Origin: Candidatus Margulisiibacteriota bacterium
Lineage (GTDB): Bacteria > Margulisbacteria > WOR-1 > JAKLHX01
DNA length: 5,565 bases
NCBI GenBank assembly: GCA_022709925.1
Contig: JAKLHX010000078.1
Location: forward strand, 1-5,565
Direction of reading: 5' to 3'
Below the pieces are notes generated by a model. That model did not search any database and was not told where the DNA came from. It saw nothing but the letters and a program-made list of their open reading frames with translations. The position numbers and the translations under genes were made by a program. Positions 1 to 5,112 of the stretch are shown one piece after another (position 1 is the first letter of the stretch; every line of letters begins with the position of its first letter).

Positions 1-450
1 AGGAGGGCATTCATCAAGAGGCATCATTATGTCGGAACCGAAAGCAAGCTGGGCTTCAACTACGTTTTCAGGAGTAAGCTTATGTTTGGAGCCGTCGATA
101 TGAGAGGAAAAGACCACCCCTTCTTCGGTTATCTTCCTGATCTTTGAAAGGCTGAAAACCTGGAACCCGCCGCTGTCCGTCAGCACAGGACCGTCCCATC
201 CCATGAACTTATGCAGTCCTCCGGATTCTTTTATTAGATCAACGCCCGGCTTTAAAAAAAGATGATATGTATTCGAGAGTATGATCTGGGCCCCGATATC
301 CTTCAAGCTCTCCGGAGTCATCGCTTTCACGGTCGCCTGGGTCCCGCACGGGATAAAATTAGGGGTCTCGATCATTCCGTGAGAAGTATGTATCCTGCCG
401 ACGCGCGCTCTTGTTTTTTTAGATCTGTGGAGTATCTCAAATTTGAACAT
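1..450 (-). CDS. tgt: tRNA-guanine transglycosylase, N-terminal 150 residues (3' end beyond left edge)
   Basis: Tgt swaps guanine-34 of GUN-anticodon tRNAs (Asp, Asn, His, Tyr) for preQ1, the committed tRNA step of queuosine synthesis in the cytoplasm. The visible part begins MFKFEILHRSKKTRARVG and carries family hallmarks in order: ETPNFIPCGTQATVKAMTPE (residues 28-47), LSNTYHLFLKPG (58-69), and TDSGGFQVFSL (91-101), which holds the catalytic-site aspartate D92. SSHIDGS (115-121) and PLDECPP (144-150) follow; the latter contains the aspartate that corresponds to the nucleophile region of bacterial Tgt. Family members are about 370-380 residues, so some 220 residues, including the zinc site, lie off the left edge. 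The start ATG at 448-450 has no Shine-Dalgarno sequence. A TATAAT box ends only 10 nt upstream, so the mRNA may be nearly leaderless. It is separated from its usual partner queA by an opposite-strand gene. The identification is secure. Confidence 0.96.
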   Translation of the reverse strand, partial: MFKFEILHRSKKTRARVGRIHTSHGMIETPNFIPCGTQATVKAMTPESLKDIGAQIILSNTYHLFLKPGVDLIKESGGLHKFMGWDGPVLTDSGGFQVFSLSKIRKITEEGVVFSSHIDGSKHKLTPENVVEAQLAFGSDIMMPLDECPP

Positions 451-461
451 TACAAGTTCAA
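443..461. repeat. Short inverted repeat TTGAAC-N7-GTTCAA at the divergent promoter region
   Basis: Two perfect 6-bp arms (443-448 and 456-461) flank a 7-nt spacer. The left arm lies in the first codons of tgt and the right arm abuts the TATAAT box, so a bound protein could affect transcription of tgt and of the plus-strand gene at 509. The arms do not extend beyond 6 bp, so chance is quite possible. It is listed as a possible operator only. Confidence 0.25.
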
Positions 462-466
462 TTATA
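461..466 (-). promoter_or_regulatory. Candidate -10 box for tgt
   Basis: The minus strand reads TATAAT here, 10 nt before the tgt ATG. A -35 match at 18-nt spacing (AAGACC) keeps only the GAC core, so support rests on the -10 box and on need: queA upstream is cut off by a gene on the other strand. Initiation about 7 nt downstream of the box would leave only a few leader bases, in keeping with the lack of a Shine-Dalgarno sequence. A plus-strand TATACT (463-468) overlaps it and could serve the divergent gene, but its -35 is also poor. Confidence 0.35.
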
Positions 467-508
467 CTACAATGAAATTTTTCCGGTCTTTTCCCGATAA
501 ATCTTTGT

Positions 509-1249
509 ATGACCCTATCAAGCAAAATAAGGCTCCGATCTGTCCCATTGTCCGTGCAAATGAAAGAATTCCCAAGATATGCGCGAAGATACATGCCGGA
601 TCCGGAGTGTTTCTCCTCGGAAGGGTTGCCGATAAGAAAAAATACGGACAACAGATCTTTAATCTCCACATTGCGTGCTGAAGGCGTAATAACAAGAAAT
701 GGGTTGTCCCCGGAAAACCTGAAAGATCTCTTAGGCCGCACGCCAAAAAGAACGGCAAAAGAACTCGGGATCTCATTGCGGGAAACGGACACATCCGCTA
801 AAGATGTGAAAAACGCTGTCATAGGCAGGGTGATATATGAACACAGGGATTTTTTCGTATCCATATATCCGGAAACAGCTATTACTATTGATTTGATGAA
901 TAATGGCCCAAAAATGACATTAAAAACGAGCGAAACTATAACCCTTGCGATAATACAACTTGTAAACGGAAGGATCGACCGATGGAATCAAATAAATGAA
1001 ACGGTAAGAAATGCCGGCATAAGGATAAACCTGAACGGGTTATTCATCCCCAATATGTTCATTCAAGACGCTGATTTTTCCGGAACCGACATGATAAAAG
1101 CGGTACTGACCGGCTGCAAATTGAGGGGGGCCGAGTTCGAAGGCACTGATGTAACAGGAACAAACATACAGGGCGTTGAAATATCCGGAAAATGGCACCC
1201 TCTATTTAAAATGATGGGGGTTGATACAAGCGGAGCTATATGGGTTTAA
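509..1249 (+). CDS. Uncharacterised protein with C-terminal pentapeptide repeats
   Basis: I do not recognise this 246-residue protein as a whole. Residues about 186-226 form a short pentapeptide-repeat run of roughly eight units (DFSGT, DMIKA, VLTGC, KLRGA, EFEGT, DVTGT, NIQGV, EISG). F, M, L, V or I fills each centre position and small residues (A, T, C) mostly fill the i-2 position, the A(D/N)LXX pattern that folds as a right-handed beta-helix. Residues 1-30 are Arg/Lys-rich. Residues 65-95 (NLKDLLGRTPKRTAKELGIS) look helical, and 105-175 mix strands and helices with no family I can name. There is no signal peptide or membrane segment, so it is probably cytoplasmic. The ATG at 509 is the first in frame after a stop at 473-475, but it lacks a Shine-Dalgarno sequence; ATGs at 560 and 593 are alternatives. 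It converges on queA with 7 nt between stops and diverges from tgt. The repeat run and the open 741-nt frame argue that it is real. Confidence 0.65.
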   Translation: MTLSSKIRLRSVPLSVQMKEFPRYARRYMPDPECFSSEGLPIRKNTDNRSLISTLRAEGVITRNGLSPENLKDLLGRTPKRTAKELGISLRETDTSAKDVKNAVIGRVIYEHRDFFVSIYPETAITIDLMNNGPKMTLKTSETITLAIIQLVNGRIDRWNQINETVRNAGIRINLNGLFIPNMFIQDADFSGTDMIKAVLTGCKLRGAEFEGTDVTGTNIQGVEISGKWHPLFKMMGVDTSGAIWV

Positions 1250-1256
1250 CCGCCTA

Positions 1257-2309
1257 TCAGTTTATCATCATGGCGTCGCCGAAACTGTAGAACCGGTATT
1301 TCTCTTTTACCGCATCTTCATAAGCCTTTTTAATGAATTCTCTGCCGGCAAAAGCGCTGACAAGCATGATAAGCGTTGACTTCGGGAAATGGAAATTGGT
1401 AACCATCGCTTTGACAGCCTTGAACTCGAACGGCGGATATATAAAAATGTCGGCGGAATCCTTTATTGGAATTATATCCCCGTTCTTTCTGAAACAATCT
1501 TCAAGGCATCTTGTGACCGTGGTGCCGACAGCTACCAGGCGTTTGCCTTTTTTTAAAGCGTCCGATATATTCTTCGCATTATCCGCGGTTATTTCATATT
1601 CTTCGGACGACATCTTATGCTCTTTTACCAGATCAGCCGTCACCGGCTTGAAAGTCCCCATGCCCGTATGGAGAGTGATATAAGCAACCTCGGCCCCTTT
1701 TTCCCTAAGACCGGATAAAAGCTCAGGCGTAAAATGCAGTCCCGCCGTCGGTGCCGCCGAAGCTCCTGCCTTTTGCGCGTAAACGGTCTGATACCTGTCA
1801 AGGAGTTCCTGGTCTTTAGTATCCTCTTCGCTCAATTTAGACACTATATAAGGGGGAAGCGGGATGCGGCCTGATCCTTTCAGGAAATCCATAAAATCCC
1901 CTTCGCACAAGAACTCTATCAGTCTCTTTGAATCCTCAGACTCTTCTCTTACCACTGCCCGGCATCCGTCAAATTCCAGCTCCTGCCCTTTTTTCACTCT
2001 TCTCGCGGGAAATGTCATGCATTCCCAGATATTCCCGGAGATATTTTTGAGTAGCAGCAGCTCGACCTTCCCTCCGCTCTTTGACTTCTTACCGATAAGG
2101 CGTGCGGGAATGACTTTGGTATCATTTAGGACAAGGATATCGTTCCCCCCAAGATAATTTTCAATATCGTAAAAATGCTTGTGTGTGACCGAGAGGTCTT
2201 TCCGATCAAGGACCATGAGCCTGCTGTGGTCCCTTTTATCGGAAGGTTTGGAGGCGATCAATTCCTCCGGAAGGATATAATCAAAATCCTCGGTCCTTAA
2301 TTCGCTCAT
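1257..2309 (-). CDS. queA: S-adenosylmethionine:tRNA ribosyltransferase-isomerase QueA
   Basis: QueA transfers and isomerises the ribosyl part of S-adenosylmethionine onto preQ1-34 in tRNA, giving epoxyqueuosine, with adenine and methionine released. The protein is 350 residues against about 340-356 for the family, so it looks complete. Signature segments appear in order: FDYILPEELIASKP (9-22), RDHSRLMVLDR (26-36), LVLNDTKVIPARL (59-71), GRIPLPPYI (147-155), YQTVYAQKAGASAAPTAGLHFT (173-194), LHTGMGTFKPV (213-223), TNFHFPKSTLIMLVSAFAG (304-322) and YRFYSFGDAM (338-347). The ATG at 2307-2309 lies 16 nt after the tonB stop and has only a poor Shine-Dalgarno match (AGATAT), so its translation may depend on ribosomes finishing tonB. 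It is the third gene behind the cobalamin riboswitch. Its 3' end faces the plus-strand pentapeptide gene with 7 nt between, and no terminator is visible there. Confidence 0.98.
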   Translation of the reverse strand: MSELRTEDFDYILPEELIASKPSDKRDHSRLMVLDRKDLSVTHKHFYDIENYLGGNDILVLNDTKVIPARLIGKKSKSGGKVELLLLKNISGNIWECMTFPARRVKKGQELEFDGCRAVVREESEDSKRLIEFLCEGDFMDFLKGSGRIPLPPYIVSKLSEEDTKDQELLDRYQTVYAQKAGASAAPTAGLHFTPELLSGLREKGAEVAYITLHTGMGTFKPVTADLVKEHKMSSEEYEITADNAKNISDALKKGKRLVAVGTTVTRCLEDCFRKNGDIIPIKDSADIFIYPPFEFKAVKAMVTNFHFPKSTLIMLVSAFAGREFIKKAYEDAVKEKYRFYSFGDAMMIN

Positions 2310-2325
2310 ACGGTGCCGGATATCT

Positions 2326-2943
2326 TTATGATTTCAGCTGGAACTTTACAGGGACCCTGAACCAGGATTCGGTAACTTCGCTTGAATACGCAGCGGGTTC
2401 GAATATCCACTGCGAAACAGCGGCAAGGGCCGATTTATCCAGCATCTCAAACCCAGAGCTCTGTTCGATCGCGGCGTTGCCGACCCTGCCGTTCTTGAGT
2501 ATATAGACTTTCACCATCACGACGCCCTGCTGGGCATTTTCCACGGCTTTTGTCGGATAATCCGGAATGGTCTTATATATTATCCTGGGAGCGGCCAATG
2601 TCTTTGCCGAAGGATAATTCTTTACGGGCACTATGTTCTTAAGGACCTGGCTATTCACATTCTCCACTGCATTCCCTTGGATCGCACTGGTCTTTGCGAG
2701 GCTCATGAATTTCCCGACCTTTACCGCGTCCTTTTTCAGTGTGGGCTCGATCACAGGGATGACATCGAGCTCATTGGCTATCGTGAACTCCGGGACCACT
2801 CTTCCGACCGAGATCATGGACTTTTCCATTTTCGCCACACCCCAGGCCATTACCACCAGCAAGAACATCGCTGCGATTATTGAAAGATCCGCCGATGGAA
2901 GGGCCGTCCTTTTGACTCCGGAGATCCTGTCTTTATATTTCAT
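2326..2943 (-). CDS. TonB-type energy transducer (TonB C-terminal domain protein)
   Basis: This protein couples the inner-membrane proton motive force, through ExbB/ExbD, to outer-membrane receptors; its partner here is presumably the receptor encoded just upstream. It has 205 residues. A cytoplasmic, basic N-terminus (1-18) is followed by one transmembrane helix (about 20-37, LSIIAAMFLLVVMAWGV), a periplasmic linker (about 40-120) and a TonB C-terminal domain (about 125-205). That domain shows the family pattern: PDYPTKAVENAQQGVVMVKV, then NGRV, SSGFEMLDKSALAAVSQWIFEPA, and a final strand ending VPVKFQLKS. Two features are unusual. The linker has only scattered prolines rather than Pro-Lys/Pro-Glu repeats, and the membrane helix lacks the SxxxH motif of E. 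coli TonB. The ATG at 2941-2943 has a good AGGAG site 8-9 nt upstream. It lies 64 nt after the btuB stop and 16 nt before queA, so it is the middle gene of the operon. exbB/exbD are absent from the window. Confidence 0.9.
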   Translation of the reverse strand: MKYKDRISGVKRTALPSADLSIIAAMFLLVVMAWGVAKMEKSMISVGRVVPEFTIANELDVIPVIEPTLKKDAVKVGKFMSLAKTSAIQGNAVENVNSQVLKNIVPVKNYPSAKTLAAPRIIYKTIPDYPTKAVENAQQGVVMVKVYILKNGRVGNAAIEQSSGFEMLDKSALAAVSQWIFEPAAYSSEVTESWFRVPVKFQLKS

Positions 2944-2985
2944 CTTTATTACTCCTTTTTTTAATTTTACGACAACAACACACGC

Positions 2986-3006
2986 CGGTCAACATATTAT
3001 AGACCG
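2986..3006 (-). other. Small hairpin in the btuB-tonB spacer
   Basis: Just after the btuB stop the transcript can pair CGGTC (3006-3002) with GACCG (2990-2986) around an 11-nt AT-rich loop, extendable by a wobble pair. No T-run follows, so it is not a terminator. It might be a processing or mRNA-stabilising element between the receptor and tonB, or chance. Confidence 0.2.
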
Positions 3007-3007
3007 A

Positions 3008-4852
3008 TTATATGGAAAATTTCACCTCAAATCTCCTGCCCGGCATCGGATAGCCTCGCTCTTTCCAATCCACAGTGCTGTAGCCCACTGATTCATAATA
3101 CCGCTCATCGAGAATATTCAACACGCTTGCCGTCATTTTTGCCGAGAAGATATTCTTCGAGACTATAAGATCGACCACTCTGTACGGAGGAAGGGTCTGC
3201 GTATTAGCCGTATCCGTATAAACCGAAGCAACATCCTTTGAATTGATATTTATGCGCAATCCATTGGAAGACAGTTCAAGTCCGGCATTGATCCTGTAAT
3301 CCGGACTGTACGGTATCTTTTTCCCGGAAGACAGATCGGTCACATTCTCTCCGTTATAGCTGGCATAGATCGAAGCGCCCGGAAGGAATTCTTTTTTCAT
3401 CCCCAGGCTCACTCCGTCAACCTTGGCGGAACTTATATTCTGTGTCTGCCACACGAACGGACTAGTCTGCACCCACGAGATCATGTCGGTCATGCGGTTC
3501 GAATAATATCCGGCCGACAAGGAATCGCTCCCGCATATATTTTCCAGCACAACATTGAAAGAATCGCTTTTTTCCGGTTTAAGGTCCGGATTCCCGTACA
3601 TCCCATAGGAAGGTTCGTTCCAATACAGTTCGTTCATGGTCGGAGCCCTGAACGCTTTAGCAAATGAATATCTTAACCTGCTGCCTCCTGACAGATCGAC
3701 TATCATCCCGACCCTCGGCATGACCTGGTTGCCCCATACCGGACTATTATCATATCTAAGACCAAAGTTGGCGGACATCGGCAGTCCGGACCCGCTGTCT
3801 AAATTGACATAGACGGAAGAATTGTCCAGGTTGTGGTCGCCAGCCTTAGAACTGTCCCCGATAGACCTTTTCCATTCTATGCCGGAAGTCAGGACCGCTC
3901 TTGAGAAGCGCATTATATTCTGCAGTTCGGAGCCGTATATCCTGCTGAAATAGCGGTCGTCTGTAAAAAGGCCAGTAAAAGAATCCTGGTAATGTACGGT
4001 CTCATTTTGAGTATTTTCGAACAATGTAAGCTTATTTGAAGAATTCCCCATCTTATTCTTAAGATCAATGCTTAAATTCCCGTAAAAATCCTTCTGCCTG
4101 TCAAAAGGAGTGGATGCAGACCAGCTGTCGGTATCGGAAGCCGGAACGCCGGGATTGCCTTTTTCAGAGTTCGCGACATTGTACTTCAAAGACAAAAGAT
4201 CTTTCCAATCCAAAGAAACTCCGTAGCCCTGATTCTTATAATCGCTGTTCTGTCTGAACCCATCCGATTTTAGATCCTGGTAAAATACCTGGTAAGACAG
4301 GTCCGATAAAGATCCTGCAGAACTCAAATAAGCCCCGAATTCACCGAAAGACCCGTAGCTCACGGAAGCCGTCAAAGGCTTTACTTGAGCCCCCTTGGTT
4401 ATTATGTTTATGACCCCGCCCATGGCATCCGCCCCATATATGGCGGACAACGAATCTTCCACGATCTCTATCCTGTCTATGTTAGAAACCGGGATATCGT
4501 TAAGATCAAAGACCCCCAGCAAAGTTGAATTTATCTTCTGGCCGTCAACAAGTATTAAAATTTGCGAAGAACTCGCACTTTTAAGCCTTACGGTGCTTAT
4601 GCCTCCGAGACCTCCGGTACTTTTCACATTAACTTCCGTTACGCTCTTGAGGGCTTCCGCAACGGTCTTTGCCCCTGTTTTTCCGATATCGTCGGAACTT
4701 ATTATTTTCACGGTGGAAGAAGACCCGGAGATCGGCTGCGGTCTGCGCACAGCGGTCACAACTATCTGATCACCGGAAAAAACGGGGACATCGGACGCGA
4801 ATGAAACAGAGGAAAGACACAGAAGCAGGAACAGACAAATGGACTTTCTCAT
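3008..4852 (-). CDS. btuB: TonB-dependent outer-membrane receptor, BtuB-like (vitamin B12/corrinoid)
   Basis: This is an outer-membrane gated beta-barrel that imports a scarce nutrient with energy from TonB. The cobalamin riboswitch in its leader points to vitamin B12 or another corrinoid as ligand. From the chosen start it has 614 residues, close to E. coli BtuB. A signal peptide spans 1-19 (MRKSICLFLLLCLSSVSFA, cleavage probably after A19). A TonB box, DQIVVTA (28-34), resembles the BtuB box. The plug domain (about 43-155) carries TVAEALKSVTEVNVKSTGG, ILILVDGQKIN, DRIEIVEDSLSAIYGADAMGGVINIITK. The barrel (about 160-614) includes the conserved AFRAPTMNELYW and a closing strand GRRFEVKFSI. 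The ATG at 4850-4852 is preferred because AAGGAG sits 6 nt upstream and the signal peptide starts there; an in-frame ATG at 4930 lies inside the riboswitch aptamer. Start access is probably blocked by a stem over the Shine-Dalgarno site. Substrate assignment rests on the riboswitch and overall similarity, since such receptors are hard to tell apart from sequence alone. Confidence 0.92.
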   Translation of the reverse strand: MRKSICLFLLLCLSSVSFASDVPVFSGDQIVVTAVRRPQPISGSSSTVKIISSDDIGKTGAKTVAEALKSVTEVNVKSTGGLGGISTVRLKSASSSQILILVDGQKINSTLLGVFDLNDIPVSNIDRIEIVEDSLSAIYGADAMGGVINIITKGAQVKPLTASVSYGSFGEFGAYLSSAGSLSDLSYQVFYQDLKSDGFRQNSDYKNQGYGVSLDWKDLLSLKYNVANSEKGNPGVPASDTDSWSASTPFDRQKDFYGNLSIDLKNKMGNSSNKLTLFENTQNETVHYQDSFTGLFTDDRYFSRIYGSELQNIMRFSRAVLTSGIEWKRSIGDSSKAGDHNLDNSSVYVNLDSGSGLPMSANFGLRYDNSPVWGNQVMPRVGMIVDLSGGSRLRYSFAKAFRAPTMNELYWNEPSYGMYGNPDLKPEKSDSFNVVLENICGSDSLSAGYYSNRMTDMISWVQTSPFVWQTQNISSAKVDGVSLGMKKEFLPGASIYASYNGENVTDLSSGKKIPYSPDYRINAGLELSSNGLRININSKDVASVYTDTANTQTLPPYRVVDLIVSKNIFSAKMTASVLNILDERYYESVGYSTVDWKERGYPMPGRRFEVKFSI

Positions 4853-4895
4853 CGAACACTCCTTTTTCCCATTCCGCGAGGATGGGAGTGTAAAA
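4853..4895 (-). promoter_or_regulatory. Riboswitch expression platform: stem sequestering the btuB Shine-Dalgarno site
   Basis: ACACTCC (4891-4885) is perfectly complementary to GGAGTGT (4862-4856), which contains the GGAG of the btuB ribosome-binding site (AAGGAG, 4864-4859). Inside, CCCAT (4886-4882) can pair with ATGGG (4872-4868), partly competing for the same C residues. No hairpin followed by a U-tract is present, so control is most likely at translation initiation rather than by termination. TTTACAC (4894-4888) is also complementary to the aptamer loop L5 (GTGTAAA, 5032-5026), as expected for the L5-L13 kissing contact of cobalamin riboswitches. Which pairing the ligand favours cannot be settled by eye. 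Confidence 0.7.
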
Positions 4896-5055
4896 GCTAT
4901 ACAGGCAAGGTTTTCTGACTTACGGTTCACCCTCCCCTGCGTCTTCCCGCCCTTTTAGTTTTTCCTAAAGAGCAGTGACTTGTTTGCAGGTTCGTCACCG
5001 TTTACAGCGCCGGGAGCGTTCCCGATTTACACGGGGATTCCCTTTTTCTGTACGC
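4896..5055 (-). ncRNA. Cobalamin (B12) riboswitch aptamer
   Basis: The leader of btuB carries the cobalamin-aptamer signatures in order. They are AAAGGGAATCC; the P5 hairpin CCCG-TGTAAAT-CGGG (5035-5021); the core GCGCTGTAAACGG (5010-4998, a variant of the usual CCACTGTA segment); a variable hairpin TTTAG-GAAAAA-CTAAA (4969-4954); GGAAGACGCAGG; and the B12 box AGTCAGAAAACCTTGCC (4920-4904). The closing stem P1 is visible as GCGTACAG (5055-5048) against CTGTATAGC (4904-4896), with one bulged A and one wobble. Cobalamin binding normally lowers expression of the downstream uptake genes. The B12 box departs slightly from consensus, but the combination of core, P1 and the downstream btuB makes the call firm. 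Confidence 0.95.
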
Positions 5056-5062
5056 GAAGAGG

Positions 5063-5092
5063 ATTATAGCAGGGTCTTTTAAAAAAAGTCAA
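5063..5092 (-). promoter_or_regulatory. Sigma70-type promoter of the btuB-tonB-queA operon
   Basis: A -35 box TTGACT (5092-5087) and a perfect -10 box TATAAT (5068-5063) are separated by 18 nt. Initiation around 5056-5057 would put the first transcribed bases at the start of the riboswitch P1 stem, which fits well. The -35 box overlaps the rsmI stop codon. This is the only strong promoter seen on this strand between rsmI and tgt. Confidence 0.8.
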
Positions 5093-5112
5093 CCGGGTCG
5101 TTTTCCGTCGAC
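5081..5112 (-). terminator. Possible intrinsic terminator of rsmI
   Basis: GTCGACGG (5112-5105) can pair with CCGGTTGAC (5096-5088), giving about 8 pairs with one G-U and one bulged G around an AAAACGAC loop. Seven Ts (5087-5081) follow directly. The stem lies inside the last codons of rsmI and overlaps the -35 box of the next promoter. The pairing is imperfect, so efficiency is uncertain. Confidence 0.45.

Noticed and set aside
262..681. Plus-strand open frame of 139 codons at the left end
   Set aside because: It lies largely antisense to the conserved tgt coding sequence and then out of frame within the pentapeptide gene; its protein has no recognisable character.
462..794. Minus-strand open frame of 110 codons opposite the start of the pentapeptide gene
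   Set aside because: Its protein sequence is low in character, it has no good start signal, and the plus-strand frame through the same bases continues into clear pentapeptide repeats.
2996..3012. Two TATAAT boxes (minus strand) before tonB as an internal promoter
   Set aside because: Neither has a -35 match at 16-18 nt spacing; the nearest TTGAGG is 12 or 23 nt away.
4800..4852. Possible lipoprotein lipobox (LLLC) at the receptor N-terminus
   Set aside because: The residue before Cys is Leu, not Gly/Ala/Ser, and an ordinary SFA cleavage site follows; TonB-dependent receptors of this type are not lipoproteins.
4853..4930. A longer btuB reading frame starting at 4930, adding 26 residues before MRKSICLF
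   Set aside because: These codons lie in the riboswitch P1/B12-box region, there is no Shine-Dalgarno sequence, and the extension would bury the signal peptide. The ATG at 4850-4852 has AAGGAG at good spacing.
4853..4960. Transcription-terminator type riboswitch output
   Set aside because: No stable hairpin followed by a U-run exists between the aptamer and the btuB start; the only A/T runs are in the variable hairpin loop and before the Shine-Dalgarno site.
5063..5070. GCTATA (5070-5065) pairing with TATAGC (4901-4896) as riboswitch P1
   Set aside because: Complementary, but GCTATA is part of the -10 box and would not be transcribed from this promoter; GCGTACAG with CTGTATAGC fits better.
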